Assembly (NCBI GenBank): GCA_023627715.1
Contig: JAMAHW010000006.1
Span: 124,001-188,000 of the forward strand
Reading direction: 5' to 3'
Source: Periconia sp. R9002
Taxonomy: Eukaryota > Ascomycota > Dothideomycetes > Pleosporales > Periconiaceae
DNA length: 64,000 nucleotides
Of the stretch, positions 34,054-46,800 are shown one piece after another (within the stretch, counting starts at the first letter, position 1; each line of letters starts with the position of its first letter). Both the position numbers and the translations under genes were made by a program. The notes beneath the pieces were generated by a model that worked only from the letters and a program-made list of their open reading frames with translations, was not told where the DNA came from and did not search any database.

Positions 34054-35022
34054 ATGGTACCATTCACTGCTGGCGCCATGTTCTCAACGATGCACACACA
34101 TACACTCCCATCGCATGACGCGTCAACATCGCAATCTTCCTCCCAAGCGCGGAGGAAAACATCGTCACCAACATCGAATCAGAAACAAGAGCCAGAAAAG
34201 AAGCCCAAGAAAGCGAATAGCGAGCTCCGAAAACAGCAAAACAGGATAGCTTCCCGCAACTACAGGGAGAAGCGGAAACGAAAGCTGCAGTACCTCCAAC
34301 AGCTCATCAGGGACGGCGGCTCATCATCTCCCACCGAAAAATCAACAGACAAATCTCTACCAGGGGGAGACCAGCACCAACGGCAATCTCATAGGCAAAA
34401 ACGGACTCTATCCGCAAACCACTATCCCCAGCAGGACGCACCAAGACCCAACACTACCACATCCAACAACAGCAGAACCACCATGCTCTTCCCCTCAAAC
34501 CACTACCCCCAAACCTTCCCCCCAACCAGCAACAACACCTCCTCCCTCCCGGCGCCCACAGCAACCTCCTTCGCCCCCTTTGAGCACCAACCCTCCCCCT
34601 GGACCACCACCTCCTCCATGTACGATATACCCGCACCCCTCGACATTCCCCCCTGGAACAACCTCTCCTCGACCCCTTGGATCCCCAACATCGACTTCAG
34701 CCCGCCCATGACGACCCGCTCCGCCGACGACTTCCAGTTCACCCCGCCGCCGCCCGCACCGCCGCAGCTGGCGTTTCCCCCCCTGGGGGCCACGGGCTTC
34801 GAGCACCAACATCAACACCAGCACCAGCACCAGCACAACCTACCGACTCCGCCCCGCCAGGCCCACACGCCGGAGCCTGATTTCTACTTTGCCAACGTGG
34901 GTGGCGGAGGGGCTGGGGATGGGGCCAGTGGGAACGTGTTTGCGGAGGGGAGGAGGCTTCCGTTGGACGTGCAGGGGAGTAGTATCAGCTTGCCTTCTTC
35001 GCCGTTTTGCTACCCGCGGTGA
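34054..35022 (+). CDS. bZIP transcription factor with very short zipper
   Basis: Single-exon 322-aa predicted nuclear factor. The start is the ATG at 34054 (MVPFTAGAMFSTMHTH); the open frame continues upstream only from a GTG. The basic region is SELRKQQNRIASRNYREKRKRK with the N63-X7-R71 signature of bZIP DNA contacts. The following coiled coil is short: L78, L81 and L84, then RDGGSSS breaks it, so only one to two heptads remain. The rest is Pro/Ser/Thr/Gln-rich, with a His-Gln repeat near residues 255-265 and several Trp/Pro motifs (SPWTTTSSMYDIPAPLDIPPW) that look like activation-domain sequence. It resembles the fungal AP-1-like class in its basic region; a specific orthologue is not recognised. 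Neighbours give no clue to the targets. Confidence 0.85.
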   Translation: MVPFTAGAMFSTMHTHTLPSHDASTSQSSSQARRKTSSPTSNQKQEPEKKPKKANSELRKQQNRIASRNYREKRKRKLQYLQQLIRDGGSSSPTEKSTDKSLPGGDQHQRQSHRQKRTLSANHYPQQDAPRPNTTTSNNSRTTMLFPSNHYPQTFPPTSNNTSSLPAPTATSFAPFEHQPSPWTTTSSMYDIPAPLDIPPWNNLSSTPWIPNIDFSPPMTTRSADDFQFTPPPPAPPQLAFPPLGATGFEHQHQHQHQHQHNLPTPPRQAHTPEPDFYFANVGGGGAGDGASGNVFAEGRRLPLDVQGSSISLPSSPFCYPR

Positions 35023-37788
35023 CTGTGAAAGGGAGTGTTGACGCTTTTTCCGGATCGAGTGGAGTTGAGTTGGGTGGGAGGGAGAGTTGGATGCGTGTGT
35101 GTGTGCACTGCGACTAAGCAAACGAGCATTGATTCACCTTTTTCCTCTTCTTTTTCCGCTCTTGTCACTCTCTTCTTCCTCCTTCCTTGAATGAATGGAC
35201 GAATCAATGAACAGACGGACGCCACGCATCCGTCCATTCCTGTTGAACACACCCACCAAAGAAACCAACCCTTCATCCCCTCACACAACACACACAGACA
35301 CAGCCATCAATCATCACTACGCCCCAGGAGAAGCCACACAGCGCAGTCATTCAGTCATGGCGGAGTTTTATATACTTACCCAAACAAACCCCTCGCCGCT
35401 CTGCCCTCCCAAGCCTCGCCCAAATCCTCGAACTTCGCCGTACACTTACTCTCCCCGCCACCAAACCAACAATAAAACGAAACCGAATCACGCGATGCAA
35501 TCTCACAACATCACCCCAAGACCCCGTGGTGAATTGTATCCGCGCCTCAATCACCCCATCTGTTTTCATCTTCTCGTATTAATCACTCGCATGATACCAT
35601 GCACATGTCGCCACCTACCCCTCCACCTCAGCCCACCATCCCAAGCGAGTCGAGCGTCAAACAACCTCCCCTTCGGGAAAAAGCTCCCTCCGTCCCTTTT
35701 CGCCCACCCCAACGTCTTACGCCAAGAACAAGCCTTTCTTCTCTCCCCCCACCGCTCCGATATCATTCCGTCGCAGCAGAAAAAACCTTGGACCAAAATG
35801 GGCATTGGAGCAGCGTTGAGGATATAGATGCGGTGTGTGTGTGTGCCAAGTCACACACACCTGAATGCGAACGATGGTAGGATTGGACGGGTGCGGTATA
35901 TGCGCAAGATAGGATAGGGACATACCTGCAGGCACGCGTCAAGTCTTTTTTGGGAGAGAAAAAGGTTGTGTGCTGAATGGAGGGAGGTGTCAGATCAATG
36001 CGAAAAGAACGTTCCAAGGTTCCAAGAGTCGGACATAACGTCAGCTCAAACTCGACTCGATCGACTAGGTAGACTGGGCGCATACATACCATACCCCACT
36101 CACTACCTACCGAGCCGCGTGTTTGTCTGTCTGCTTGTTTATTACCAGATGGAGATATGCACGAGACTGTTTACCAGACGAAGAAGAAGGGGAGAAATGT
36201 TATACAAATCCGTTCACCGCAACTGAATGGGGCAGCGGAGAGACCCTCTGGCTTGGAATTCTTTACAATCGGTAGTCTTCACCTCTACCTCCACTTCTAC
36301 CGGGGGTTAGGTTTTTTCTCTCTACCCAACACACACAACACATGTTTTTTTTTTCGTCTTTTTGCATCTACTTTAGCGTTTTTTTATTATTTCCGAATTT
36401 CTCTCTCTCTTTTTCTCTTCATCGTCGTCTGGATGGATTAGCTTAGGTAGCATGGAAATAGGGTAGGAATAGGATGGGATTTCAAAAAGGCTTATTCATC
36501 AATACATGCACAACCTTCCACTCCAAAAAAAAACTCAATCTCTCGAACAGTGACCAGACAAAAAAAAAACATCTTCCCATCCCATCTCTTCTATCTCCCC
36601 GCTCCCGTCCCCTACCCAGGTTTCCGTCTCAGTTCTCTTCCCTCCCCCCACCAAACATTTAGAATCCAATCTACCTCAACAACAACCCCCTCCCCCCCAA
36701 CTAAGTGACAAAAACAAGGTACGCAGCCTTAACTACAAAAAAAAAGAGAGGGGGGGGGACAGATTGTGTACATTATATAACCGGCTTTTATAAGGGGAAC
36801 TTAGAAAACTGTTTATAGTCTATGACGACAAGTTCTATTTATGTTTTCTTAACTATGGATGAACTATGGATGGCTTGATTATTAGGATACGCACAAACAA
36901 CCACACACATCTCACCTCAAGCTAACCAACCTTCCCTCCCTCCCTCTCCCTACACACACACACATCCCAAGAAAAAGAAGAAAAAAGAACAGATACAACC
37001 GACCGCAAATACAACGTGAGTTGAGGTAATTATTTCATCGTCTTTGTCGATCTCTCTCTCTCCGTCCGTCCTACATACCTACCTATATAAGCAGAGGAGG
37101 GGGAGGACGTTACCATATTGTGATTGTCCACCGTGGATTTTTGATTTTGTTCTTTTTTAACGCCGTGGTGGTGTGGTGAGGACTTTTCCGCGAAAGGAAA
37201 AGAGAATAGAATTGCTATTAGGGACGATGAATCGTTGTACATTTTTCTTTTTAGGATTTTTGAAGGGGGAAGGTCGGGTTCACACACACACACACACACA
37301 CACACATCCACACTCAATTTCCGTCAAATCAGATTTTTTCGTTGGTGACTGATATACCCTCTACATACTGAGTTGGAACTACACACACACACATCCCCCT
37401 CCATCCCCACACCCCTTTTCATCACCAGACACATAAACACACATACATACAACTACAAGGAAACATTAAAAACATGTCTAGGTAAGATGTCTTTCCTCCC
37501 TTCACCTTCTTCTTTCTAGCATAACTATCTCTCAGCTTTCACCTCCCCACACAAACCGAATTTTAGAAAAGGAGAAAAGGAAAATATACAATTATGATGT
37601 AACGATCAGAGCCGCCCATAAGGAGGCTTTCTCTCCGCGGATAATAAACAGAGGGTACGGAAAGTACGGACGATAACGACATCTAATAGCAAGCTTTGGA
37701 CATGTTTGACAGTTGGGGGAAAATGAACAAGTTCGGATGCATGACGCTCCAAAATGCGGATGTGGAAAGAAAAAAGAAAGGGAAAAAA
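35023..37788. other. Intergenic region, no gene seen
   Basis: 3' UTR of the bZIP gene on the left and 3' UTR of the ABC transporter (minus strand) on the right, so the two genes converge. C/T-rich and A-rich low-complexity sequence with a (CA)n tract at 37281-37305. Open frames up to 210 codons (around 35195-35827) are Pro/Ser/His-rich and have no domain. Confidence 0.55.
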
Positions 37789-40700
37789 TTACGCCTTTGC
37801 AGACTTTTCGCCCGCCTCGGCAACCGCCGCCTCCGTTTCCTTCTCGCCACTGCCCTCGACGCTGCTGCCCACGCGCTTCGGTTCGCCGAGGACCTTCTCC
37901 TCCGCAGCCTCGGCCGTGCCGCCGACGGCAATCGTCTCGGCCTTTTCCTTCTTGACCTTGGGCACGCGCGCAAGCCAGTAGAAGAAGCAAGCGCCGAAGA
38001 TGTTGAAGATGACGTAGGCCCAAAGGATGCCGAAGTTGCGCCACACGTTGCTGTATTCGGCGTGCATGAGACCCAGGAACACGTTGGTCTCGCCCATGCC
38101 GCAGTACTGGCAGTCGGAGGTAGCCTCAGGGTTGGCAACGTAGCCGCCCATCGTGGCTTTGTAAGGATCGGTGTACTGTTTGCAGGTCGACCCGTTGGGA
38201 GGATCGAAATGAAGAAGCTCGGCTGGAGCGCAGACCACGTTAGTATTGGCCACACCAATGGACAGCATTCCGGATATCATGTAATTGAAAGGTGAGAGTC
38301 GATACATGAAGATCCAGAAACCAGGGAGGGCCTCAGGGGTAGCGAGGACACCACAGAAAATCAAGCACATGGAGAAGCACAAGTTGGCAATGTTGCCTCC
38401 GTTTTCGGCAGTGTCCACACCGGCGATGACCAAATGAGCAAAGGTCGAAGTGAACAGCAAGAACATCCAGCAGAAGAGGAACATCTGGAATCCTCGGAGA
38501 GCAACGGCATCGGTCGGGATGGCGTTGTTGTAGAGACCAATGGGGTAGTACCAGCAGAAGTAGACGATGACGGCCATGAGCGTGTTCCAAGGAAGTTCGA
38601 CGAGAATATTGGCGATCATGAAAGCGACCCAGGAGTAGGCTTTGGATGGGCGTTCACGAACTTCGTACAGAGCTCGCTGGGTGACAAAGTGCGGCATGAT
38701 CTGCTGTACCAATTGACCGAAGATGGTCATCAACATGAAGATGGAGAACATCTGGTTCTGAAGACCCTGCTGGGTGTTGGGAGTGTGGAACAGAGAGAAA
38801 CCGATGAACAGAGCTGATAGAGAACAAAGAGCCGTCTTGGAGTAGATGTAGACAGGAGAGCGCCAGTACTGTTGGTAGACACGAATGGTCACCTCGCGGA
38901 GTTGCTCCCAGAAAGGAGCAGCAAACTCACGGTAAGCAGCCTTGTCCTCGCGTTTCTGAGCGGAGACTGTGCGTTGAAGTTCGTTTGCGTGCGAGCGCTC
39001 ATATTTCAACTCCTCCAGATGTTCTTGGACGGCGGCATATTCGGGGGATTTACGCCAAGTCTCGTGCCAGTCAATATCCGTGTGCGAACCGGGAGCAGCA
39101 CCGATGACTTCAAGCATCCATTCGGCGGGATTTGCGGCAGGGGGGCAAGGTGGGCCTCCGTTGCGAACGAAGTAGTCGATGAGGATGTTGGAATTCGCGC
39201 CGACCTCGCCAAAGTAGACAGTCTTACCGCCAGACTTCAAGAAGAGCAGGCGATCAAATCGAGCGAAGAGCATAGCAGACGGCTGATGAATAGTGCAGAG
39301 AATAGCTTGCCCATTCTTCTTAAGCTTGTCGAGAAGATCAAGAATAGCCCATGAAGTTTGAGAGTCCAGACCGGAGGTGGGTTCGTCAAGGAAAAGAAGC
39401 AACTGAGGTTTAGCAGCCAGTTCCACGCCAATGGTAAGACGCTTTCGCTGCTCGACATTGAGACCTTCACCGGGAACGCCGACGACGGCATCGGCGTATT
39501 CAGTCATTTCCAAAAGCTTAATAACTTCCTCGACGTAGTCGATCTTTTCCTGACGAGAAACATGGGCGGGCTGACGGAGAAGGGCAGAGAAGGTAAGGGC
39601 TTCGCGAACGGTAGAGGTTGAAAGATGCAAGTCTTGCTGCTGGGCATAACCTGTCTTACGCTGGAAGGATTCGTCGCGAGGTTTTCCGTCGACCAACATC
39701 TCTCCGGAGATGACACCCATAGTAGTGCGAGTAGCCAAACAATCCAACAGAGTCGTTTTGCCAGCTCCAGAAACACCCATCAAAGCGGTCAGAGTTCCGG
39801 GTTTGACCCATCCGTCCACGTGGTCCAGGATACGGCGGCCTTCACCCTTGATTTTGATGTCGTAACAAACGTCCTTCCATTGGAAGATGGCAGTCTGGCG
39901 TTCGATAATGGCAATGTCGTCGGAACCGTTCATGGCAGCACCTACATTGCGGCCGGCGGGAGCTGACTCGAGATCGTCTGTCGACTTGTTCTTGAACGCC
40001 TTGTGGCCGCGTCGGAAAACGAGGACCTCACCCTTGGACTTCTTGGCAGTGATGAGTTCAGTAGCAGCGAGGTAGACGAACATGAGGCCGAACATGAAAA
40101 CCCATAAGATGCCAAAGTTCCTCCACTTGTGGGAATTGGAGTAGTTGTACGAAATTCCGATAAATCGGTCGCCATTGACAAAGTCCTGACCTGGTACAGA
40201 GCCAACAGTAGAGCAGACATGATTGGAACCAGAGGCATTCTCATAGCCTGACCCAAAGGGCACAAAGTTGACGCACTTGAAGTTCTGGTCGTGAAACTCA
40301 TTGACCATGAGCGCTTCGAATGCATAACTGACTGGATTGATATAACGGATCCATTCCGACCAGCCCAGCATGTAGTTGGGGGGGATGGCGAAACCTGTGT
40401 ACATGACGAGACCGAGAATGAGGATGGCAGCGGGTGCCAGAGCTTGATCCAGGGACCGAGACAGCGAAGCAATGGAGCGGAAGAACATGGACATGACCAG
40501 GGTAAGCATAAACGATATCAAGACGAAGAAGAAGTAACGCCCGGGCTCTCGTCGCAGATTTGTCATAAAGTAGAGTACCAAATTGAACGTGATGGCGTTG
40601 AGGATCTTGTAGGGCATATCCGTCAACATGGACGCGAATGCTTCTGCCGAAGGATGGTAGAGTGCGTATCGTGAATGCTTTTCAACAATGGGCCGTTGAG

Positions 40701-42571
40701 CGTAGAGGGTCAGGATTTCAAGAGCGGAACCGAAGGCGTTCATGAGAATGGCGAAGAAGAGAAGAGCGGCGCGAGAGAAGAAACTGGCGGTAGTAGGCTG
40801 GAGGTTGAAGAACACCGAAGAGACAATGAGGGCCATGATGGAATTTGCAACCAGTTGGAAGACGGTGATGCTGGGATCTGCCATCAACCTTCGGAACCCA
40901 CGCCACAGACAGAGTTGGACTTGTTGAAGGTACGACAGAGTGTAAGGGGACTTGATGCGCTGGCCCTTGGCTTGCTGGGCCTTGCGAGATTGGGTAAACT
41001 TCTGGAGGTGCTCACCACCGATGGGGTACTTTTGCTCGTACGCTTCGATCTGCTTCAACAACTCGGCGCGTTCGGCCGAATCCTTCCATCGCTGGGCAAA
41101 CTCATCAGGGGTGCGCGGCACACGGTTTTCCCATCCCGGACGTACGACACGCTCGAGCGGGCTGGTCATGGAGGTGAGGAAATCGGCATCGGTCTGGCGG
41201 TCGGGGCAGTCAAAACCCATGTCGACAAAGTATTGCTTAGCTTTTGTGACGGGACCGAAGAAAATCTGGCGACCCTCGTATAGGACGAGTGCCTTGTTGA
41301 AGACGTCGACGGCAGATTGAGGCGCCTGGTAAATGGCAACACAGGCGGTGGCACCGTTGATCTCCGTTTCCATTCGCAGCGTTTTGCAGAATTCGATGGC
41401 GTTGGCACTGTCCAGACCACGCGTGCTGTTATCCCAGCATTGCAGAGGTGCGCCACTCAGGGCAGCTTCGGCAATGGTAACACGCTTGCGTTCACCTCCT
41501 GATACACCGCGAATGAAGTCGTTTCCTACTTTGGTGTTGATGGTATGCGAGATACCGAACATGGCCATGATGACGTCCCGCTTGTGCTCTCCGTATTGGG
41601 TAATGGTGGCGCCTCCTGGGATGTGGCGTGGCGCACGAGCTCGGGCAGCAAAGTAAAGTGTTTCGCCAACCGTCAACATGGGGAAATGAACATCGACTTC
41701 GGCCGTGTAGATTGCTTCTCCTCGGAAGTCCTTGGCCATCTGTTCGGGACTGATGCCTAATTGAGTTGTTAGTGGGGCATGACAAGGAAAAAGGGGAGAC
41801 CAAAGCAGACGCACCTTGGTAGTTCATGACGGAGTTTTGGTCGACAAAGAAGCCATGGGTCTCTCCAGCAAGCGTTTTCAAGAAGGTGGAACAACCAGAA
41901 CCGGGAGGGCCGAGCACAACCAGCATCTCTCCGGCTTCGACTAGACCCTCGAGATCTTTGAGGATCTCGATTTTGCGGCCCTTGTTGCCCATCAGCTTCT
42001 TGGCCAAGCCCTTGCCTTCCAACCACACATTTCCGACGCTCTTTTGGTAATCCGTGTCACTGCCAAAACCATGGACATTGAGGTTGCGGAAGGAAACACC
42101 GGCGGTCCGTGGCGGGGGTGCATCGGGGTCCTCTAGCTGTGTGTTGAGCATGGCCTTTGCCCAGGCCCGAGCATTGAAGTGCTCGCTGTGGGGGTCCAGA
42201 GCAGATCCGGGTTGGGCGTTGAAGGGGTTTTGGTGGGTGGTGGAATAAACGGACTGTTCGGTGTAGCGTCGGGCCAATTGGTGAACGGCATCCTCGCGGC
42301 GGTCATGGCTGTCTTGGTCGTTCAAGCTTACCGCTTCTGAATTTTGGGTGGTGGTGAGGGTCGAGTCTTTGGGGTCGTGGTGTGTGTTTCTCGGGGAAAG
42401 CCTGGAACCATCCTGGTTGGCAGCAATGGTGGAAGCTTCCGAGGTGTCGGAACCGGCGTGACCGCGGTTGGTGGATGTTGCGCCGTGCGGCGATGCTACG
42501 GCATCAGTGGGCGGGACATGATGTTGGGCCTGAGCATCGCCGTTGGATGTGAAATTGCCCACCAGACTCAT
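37789..42571 (-). CDS. Full-size PDR/CDR-type ABC transporter (ABC-G)
   Basis: Predicted 1574-aa plasma-membrane pump with the reverse (NBD-TMD)x2 layout, expected to export drugs, azoles or plant compounds. Exons 42571-41815 and 41756-37789 with a 58-bp intron (GTGCGT...TTAG) joining [17 protein letters not shown]1: Walker [13 protein letters not shown] (residues ~221-232, Cys in place of the catalytic Lys, as is normal for this family), signature [14 protein letters not shown], Walker [20 protein letters not shown]2: Walker [13 protein letters not shown] (~912), degenerate signature [15 protein letters not shown], Walker [19 protein letters not shown]. Each NBD is followed by about six membrane helices, and Cys-containing extracellular loops lie before the last helices. 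Length and motifs match CDR1/PDR5 homologues. The N-terminal ~120 residues are polar and disordered. No regulator is adjacent; the bZIP gene is 2.8 kb away, convergent. Confidence 0.96.
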
Positions 42572-44958
42572 GGTCGCGGCGGGTGTGTCCTTGTCGCGTC
42601 GCAGCTGGGGTGGTGGATGGTCCTCGAGTTAATTGAACTGAACGGAGGAAGTGCGAGGGAGAAGGAGAGGTGGGAATGGGTTAGGGAAGGAATGGGGTGG
42701 GATGTCGAAGTAGAAGAAGAGAGAAGAGAAGAAAAAATATTAAAGGGAGTACAATTAGGTAGAGAGAGCAGGGGCGGCGAAGGAGGGAGAGGTAAAAGAG
42801 AGCGACGATGATAAAAGGAAGCAAAGGTGTGCAGGTAGGTGCAGGTTGCAGCAGGTTGCAGGGTGGTAAAGTCGGGTAGCGGTAGGCTAGGGCTGCCGAA
42901 TCGTAGGCAGTTGAGTACGGGGGGGAAAAGGTTTGGGGCAGTAATGGGCGGACGGATACGCTGGCTTTCCGTCTTCCAGCTCGCTTAGGCCACGCCGGGG
43001 CCCACTCGAATACGGCGCATACGCTCGTAGGATGAATCTTTCTCACACCCCCATTGGATCCAAAGAGAATTGCGACAACCGTTTTTTATCACGGCCATGT
43101 CCAAGACAAGATGGGCATGTTTCATGGTGGTGACCGTTCCTCTTTCTTCTCTTTCTCCTCAGACTTTGGAGGCTGTCGTTGTCAGATTGCGGTGGGCATG
43201 GCGGGACGGGGGCGTCATCTCGAGCAGGCTTGGCCGACGGTCCAGCGCTGAGGACCCCTCAAAGAGGAAGTCGATCAAGATTACCTCCTGTACTGTATGT
43301 AGGGTTATGGTTTGATTCACCTCCAGACGGACAATGAAAGGCGCGCCAAGAAAGTCAAATGTAGCGCGTCCTAATCCTTCGAGGCCTCTTCTAGCCACCT
43401 CTCCCCCCTCCCCCACTTTTATCATTTTGGCCTCCCTTTTTGCCATTTTCTCACCGAACAATGAACAGAACCGTCATATGTATGTACTGCAGGTATGTAA
43501 TCGCCAGGCAACAAAACAATTGCCCCCCACTGTGCCACTGCATCTACCAGGAACTACCCTGAGTTTCCCCACCAAAACAATCAGACAGCCCGACCGATGC
43601 CACGGACCAAAAACAACGGGGTCCCTCTCGCCTGCTTTACTTAGCAGTACGAATACCAGCGGAGCGGAATCCGGATGCCCTCTGCTTCCGCTCCAACCAA
43701 ACCCCGCCCCACCTTGAAATTACCTCTTCCTTCTCATCAAGGACCGCCGCGCATCCCCCGCTAACGTACCGAAAAACAAGACGCGTCGTCGACGATTGCG
43801 CTTTGGTGTGGCGTTATGCATCCTTACATCACTTGCAGAGTTTAATACACGGCGACAGCTGACGGAAAGACCAGCACCCGACCCAGACAAAGCAAAGAAT
43901 GCGAAAAGAATCCGGTAATTGGTCTAGAGGCGGTAGGCAGAAACATTACATTATCATAGTTCCCACGTGGCCGGTCCTCTCCCCCATCCTCGGTACCTTT
44001 GCTGCACTGCATCGTAACCCAACATCCATGTGAAATACTGCATGCGCCTGTACTGTATGAGCAACTATGATTCATATCGATCCAGCTGAGGCACGAGACC
44101 ATCCATCCATCCATCCATCATCCGCTCGTATGTAACAACCTCATCTCGATGAGCCCACCTTGATGAGCCCATCCCATCCCATCATCCCGTCAGATGCTTG
44201 GGGCCTGCACACCCGGCCAAAACCGTAATCGAATCGGCGTCTCGGAACGCCGTTGACCTCCGCCTCCTTAGCCCAGTAACGTACCAGTACACCACCCACT
44301 AACCGGCATCCCTAAAACAGAGCGTACTATGGTCAAGCATCCCCCTACCCCACCCGGTACCGGTACCGTATTCATCCAGACAACCATCCCTCATCCTCCA
44401 CCTCTATCCCCAACGCGGAAAAAACTGCGCACGTTGGGTTATCTTACCGCGCGTGTTTTTTGGTGCCAGACACTTGTAACTCAGGTTATGGAACGGCATG
44501 GAATCCTACCGTGTGCGCCCATATATTGCGTAAGAAGCTTAAAAACACACCCCTGGCATTATATAAACATAACACGTCGTCGTTTGATGCACGCATACGC
44601 GCGTTTGGAGAACACACTTGCTGCGTCGCGTCCATACATACGTTATAGTTCCATCATGTACTGCCATCACGGCCTACCTACATGTACCTATGTACCTAGG
44701 TACTCAACATCACACTAATATGCATCGCCGCCTACATACATACCATTCATAGACAGACGCACTCCACCGGCTGAGCGCCTTCCTTGATCACCTCTCACCA
44801 TTTACCAACTTCATTGCACCTTTCCCACATTTTAAAGAACAAACCCTAAAAATTACACACGTGTTCGGGCCGCAAAACAAGACTACTAACCTAACTTACT
44901 CGAACGAACTACTTGCCCATACCATTTAAGATTAGATACCAAAACTTAAACATTGCAT

Positions 44959-45235
44959 CATCTTAAACGTGAGAGCAGGTTTGGGCTTGGTTTGATTATC
45001 GTGGTTATCTTTAGATAGTGATACGAAAACGGCAACAATACCTATCGCATCATTATCCGTCCTATCTACCTCATCTTAAATGTGAGAAGAGGTTTTATTA
45101 TGGTCTATCTTTGGATATGTGGTGGATACGAAAACGGCGAGAATCCTTATCTTACACATGAGAGTAGGTTGGAGTTTGTTTGATTAGGTATTTATGGTGT
45201 ATATTTAGGTACTCATACGAAACGGCGAGAAGAAT
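44959..45235. repeat. Three diverged tandem repeat units of about 75-110 bp
   Basis: Each unit begins ATCTTAAAYGTGAGA (third unit ATCTTACACATGAGA), continues with AGGTT, and ends with ATACGAAA(A)CGGC then GAGAAT-like sequence. Units start near 44959, 45072 and 45149. Lengths differ by internal deletions. Confidence 0.7.
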
Positions 45236-46615
45236 AAAAAGGGGTAAGGGAGATTGAGGTGAAAGGATGAGGGATTGGAATAGGGGTTTTTTCGCTTTTG
45301 TGGGACTGGAGTGAGGGTCTGAGGGGAGGTTGGTGGGAAGGGGTAGTAGAATGGGGGAAAGGGGAGGGAACTGTTGGTTTGTAAAACGGGCAGCAGCAGG
45401 GCGCTCAAACGACGACGAGGAGAAAGTTAGGGTGGAGCAGTGAGTGAGTGTGTGAGTATGAACAGATAGGTAGATCATTACACTGTACCTTTTGTCTGTC
45501 TTGAGTACATTCGCAAAATTTGAGAATTACTGTAGTTTTGGTATGTCGTCTACGTTGAATAACACTGTGGTGAGGTTCTTTATTTGAAGAACAGCTCATG
45601 CGGCTCTTCGGTGTATGTATGTATGTAGATTGTAGAGTGCATGTGGTTTCTAAAGGTAGAAGAGGAGGAAGTGAGGTCTGAGTGGCGGGTGGTACGATAA
45701 CATATGAGTGCGTTCGGGTTTATGATGATTTTGGGGGTTGTTTGGGAGGTGGATCCGAAAGCTGCTCGATACTCATACACACAACTCCAACATCAATTCC
45801 ACAGCGAACGAAGACCATTGATCCCAGCTCCACTCCCCCTTAACGCACTCCGTATGTACAAAATAATCACTACCCCTATCTACCTCATCCATTTACATCC
45901 ACACATTTCTCTCCAAAACACCCTCACAATCCCTTCCATTCTGCTGTACCCACGCACCCCTTTCTCATCCTTTCCACACTTACCCTCTAATCTTCTAAAC
46001 GGAAAGAAACAACACGATGCTAGACAAACCATCACCAACACAGAGGCACTCTCTTAGGACCGACCCTCACCACCGACTACAACACAACCCCCAAAAAACC
46101 AACCCCCCGATCCAAACGTGACTCCCCTCAAGCCCATCACGCACCGAGCCGTCTCCCAACCAACCAACCCACCCTCCCACCTCTACCAACATCACCGTGA
46201 GACCCGTTCGTCCACCCCATCCCATTCCCATCCCCGCAACCGTTCCTGCAACCACCAGATATCAGCGTTGGTGTTGGTGTTGGTGTTGGTGTAGATTCAT
46301 GCGGCCAGCGTTACACAGATCCGATCCAACGCCGTACATACTCGCACACCAATCTACCTACGGGAACGGAACGGCATAGTTAGTCTATGTAGTCTGCATG
46401 ATTTTAGGACGAAGGGTTCATGGGCGTATATCAAGTGAATAGATAGACAGAAGGATTATAAAATCAATTGATAGATCTACGCACTTGTTCGTTCGTGTGT
46501 AGGTGTGTAAAAGAAAGGGAATATTCAAAATAACTAACACGCTAACAAAAGGTATATCGAAGTCTTGGTTGGAAGAAGAGGAGAGGTATATCTAGGTAGC
46601 GATGAAGTTGAACAG

Positions 46616-46641
46616 TATATATATATATATATATATATATA
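46616..46641. repeat. (AT)n microsatellite
   Basis: Uninterrupted alternating T and A over 26 bases. Confidence 0.9.
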
Positions 46642-46708
46642 CCTATGTTTACTAGGTTCTCGGAAGAGTTTAAGCTGCAACAACGAAACGAAAAATGCAC
46701 ACCTTCAC

Positions 46709-46800
46709 CTCCATCTCCATACCCCGTTTCCCTCCATCTCCATACCCCGTTTCCCTCCATCTCCATACCCCGTTTCCCTCCATCTCCATACCCCGTTTCC
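46709..46800. repeat. Minisatellite, four identical 23-bp units
   Basis: The unit begins CTCCATCTCC and ends CCCCGTTTCC. It is repeated exactly four times in tandem (92 bp) with no mismatch, followed by a partial CTCC. The open frames seen across it are products of the repeat, not a gene. Confidence 0.92.

Noticed and set aside
35195..35827. 210-codon open frame downstream of the bZIP gene
   Set aside because: Pro/Ser/His-rich low-complexity translation of CT/CA-rich sequence, without a domain.
46709..46800. Short repeat array resembling CRISPR
   Set aside because: Units are head-to-tail with no unique spacers, and the genome is eukaryotic. It is a minisatellite.
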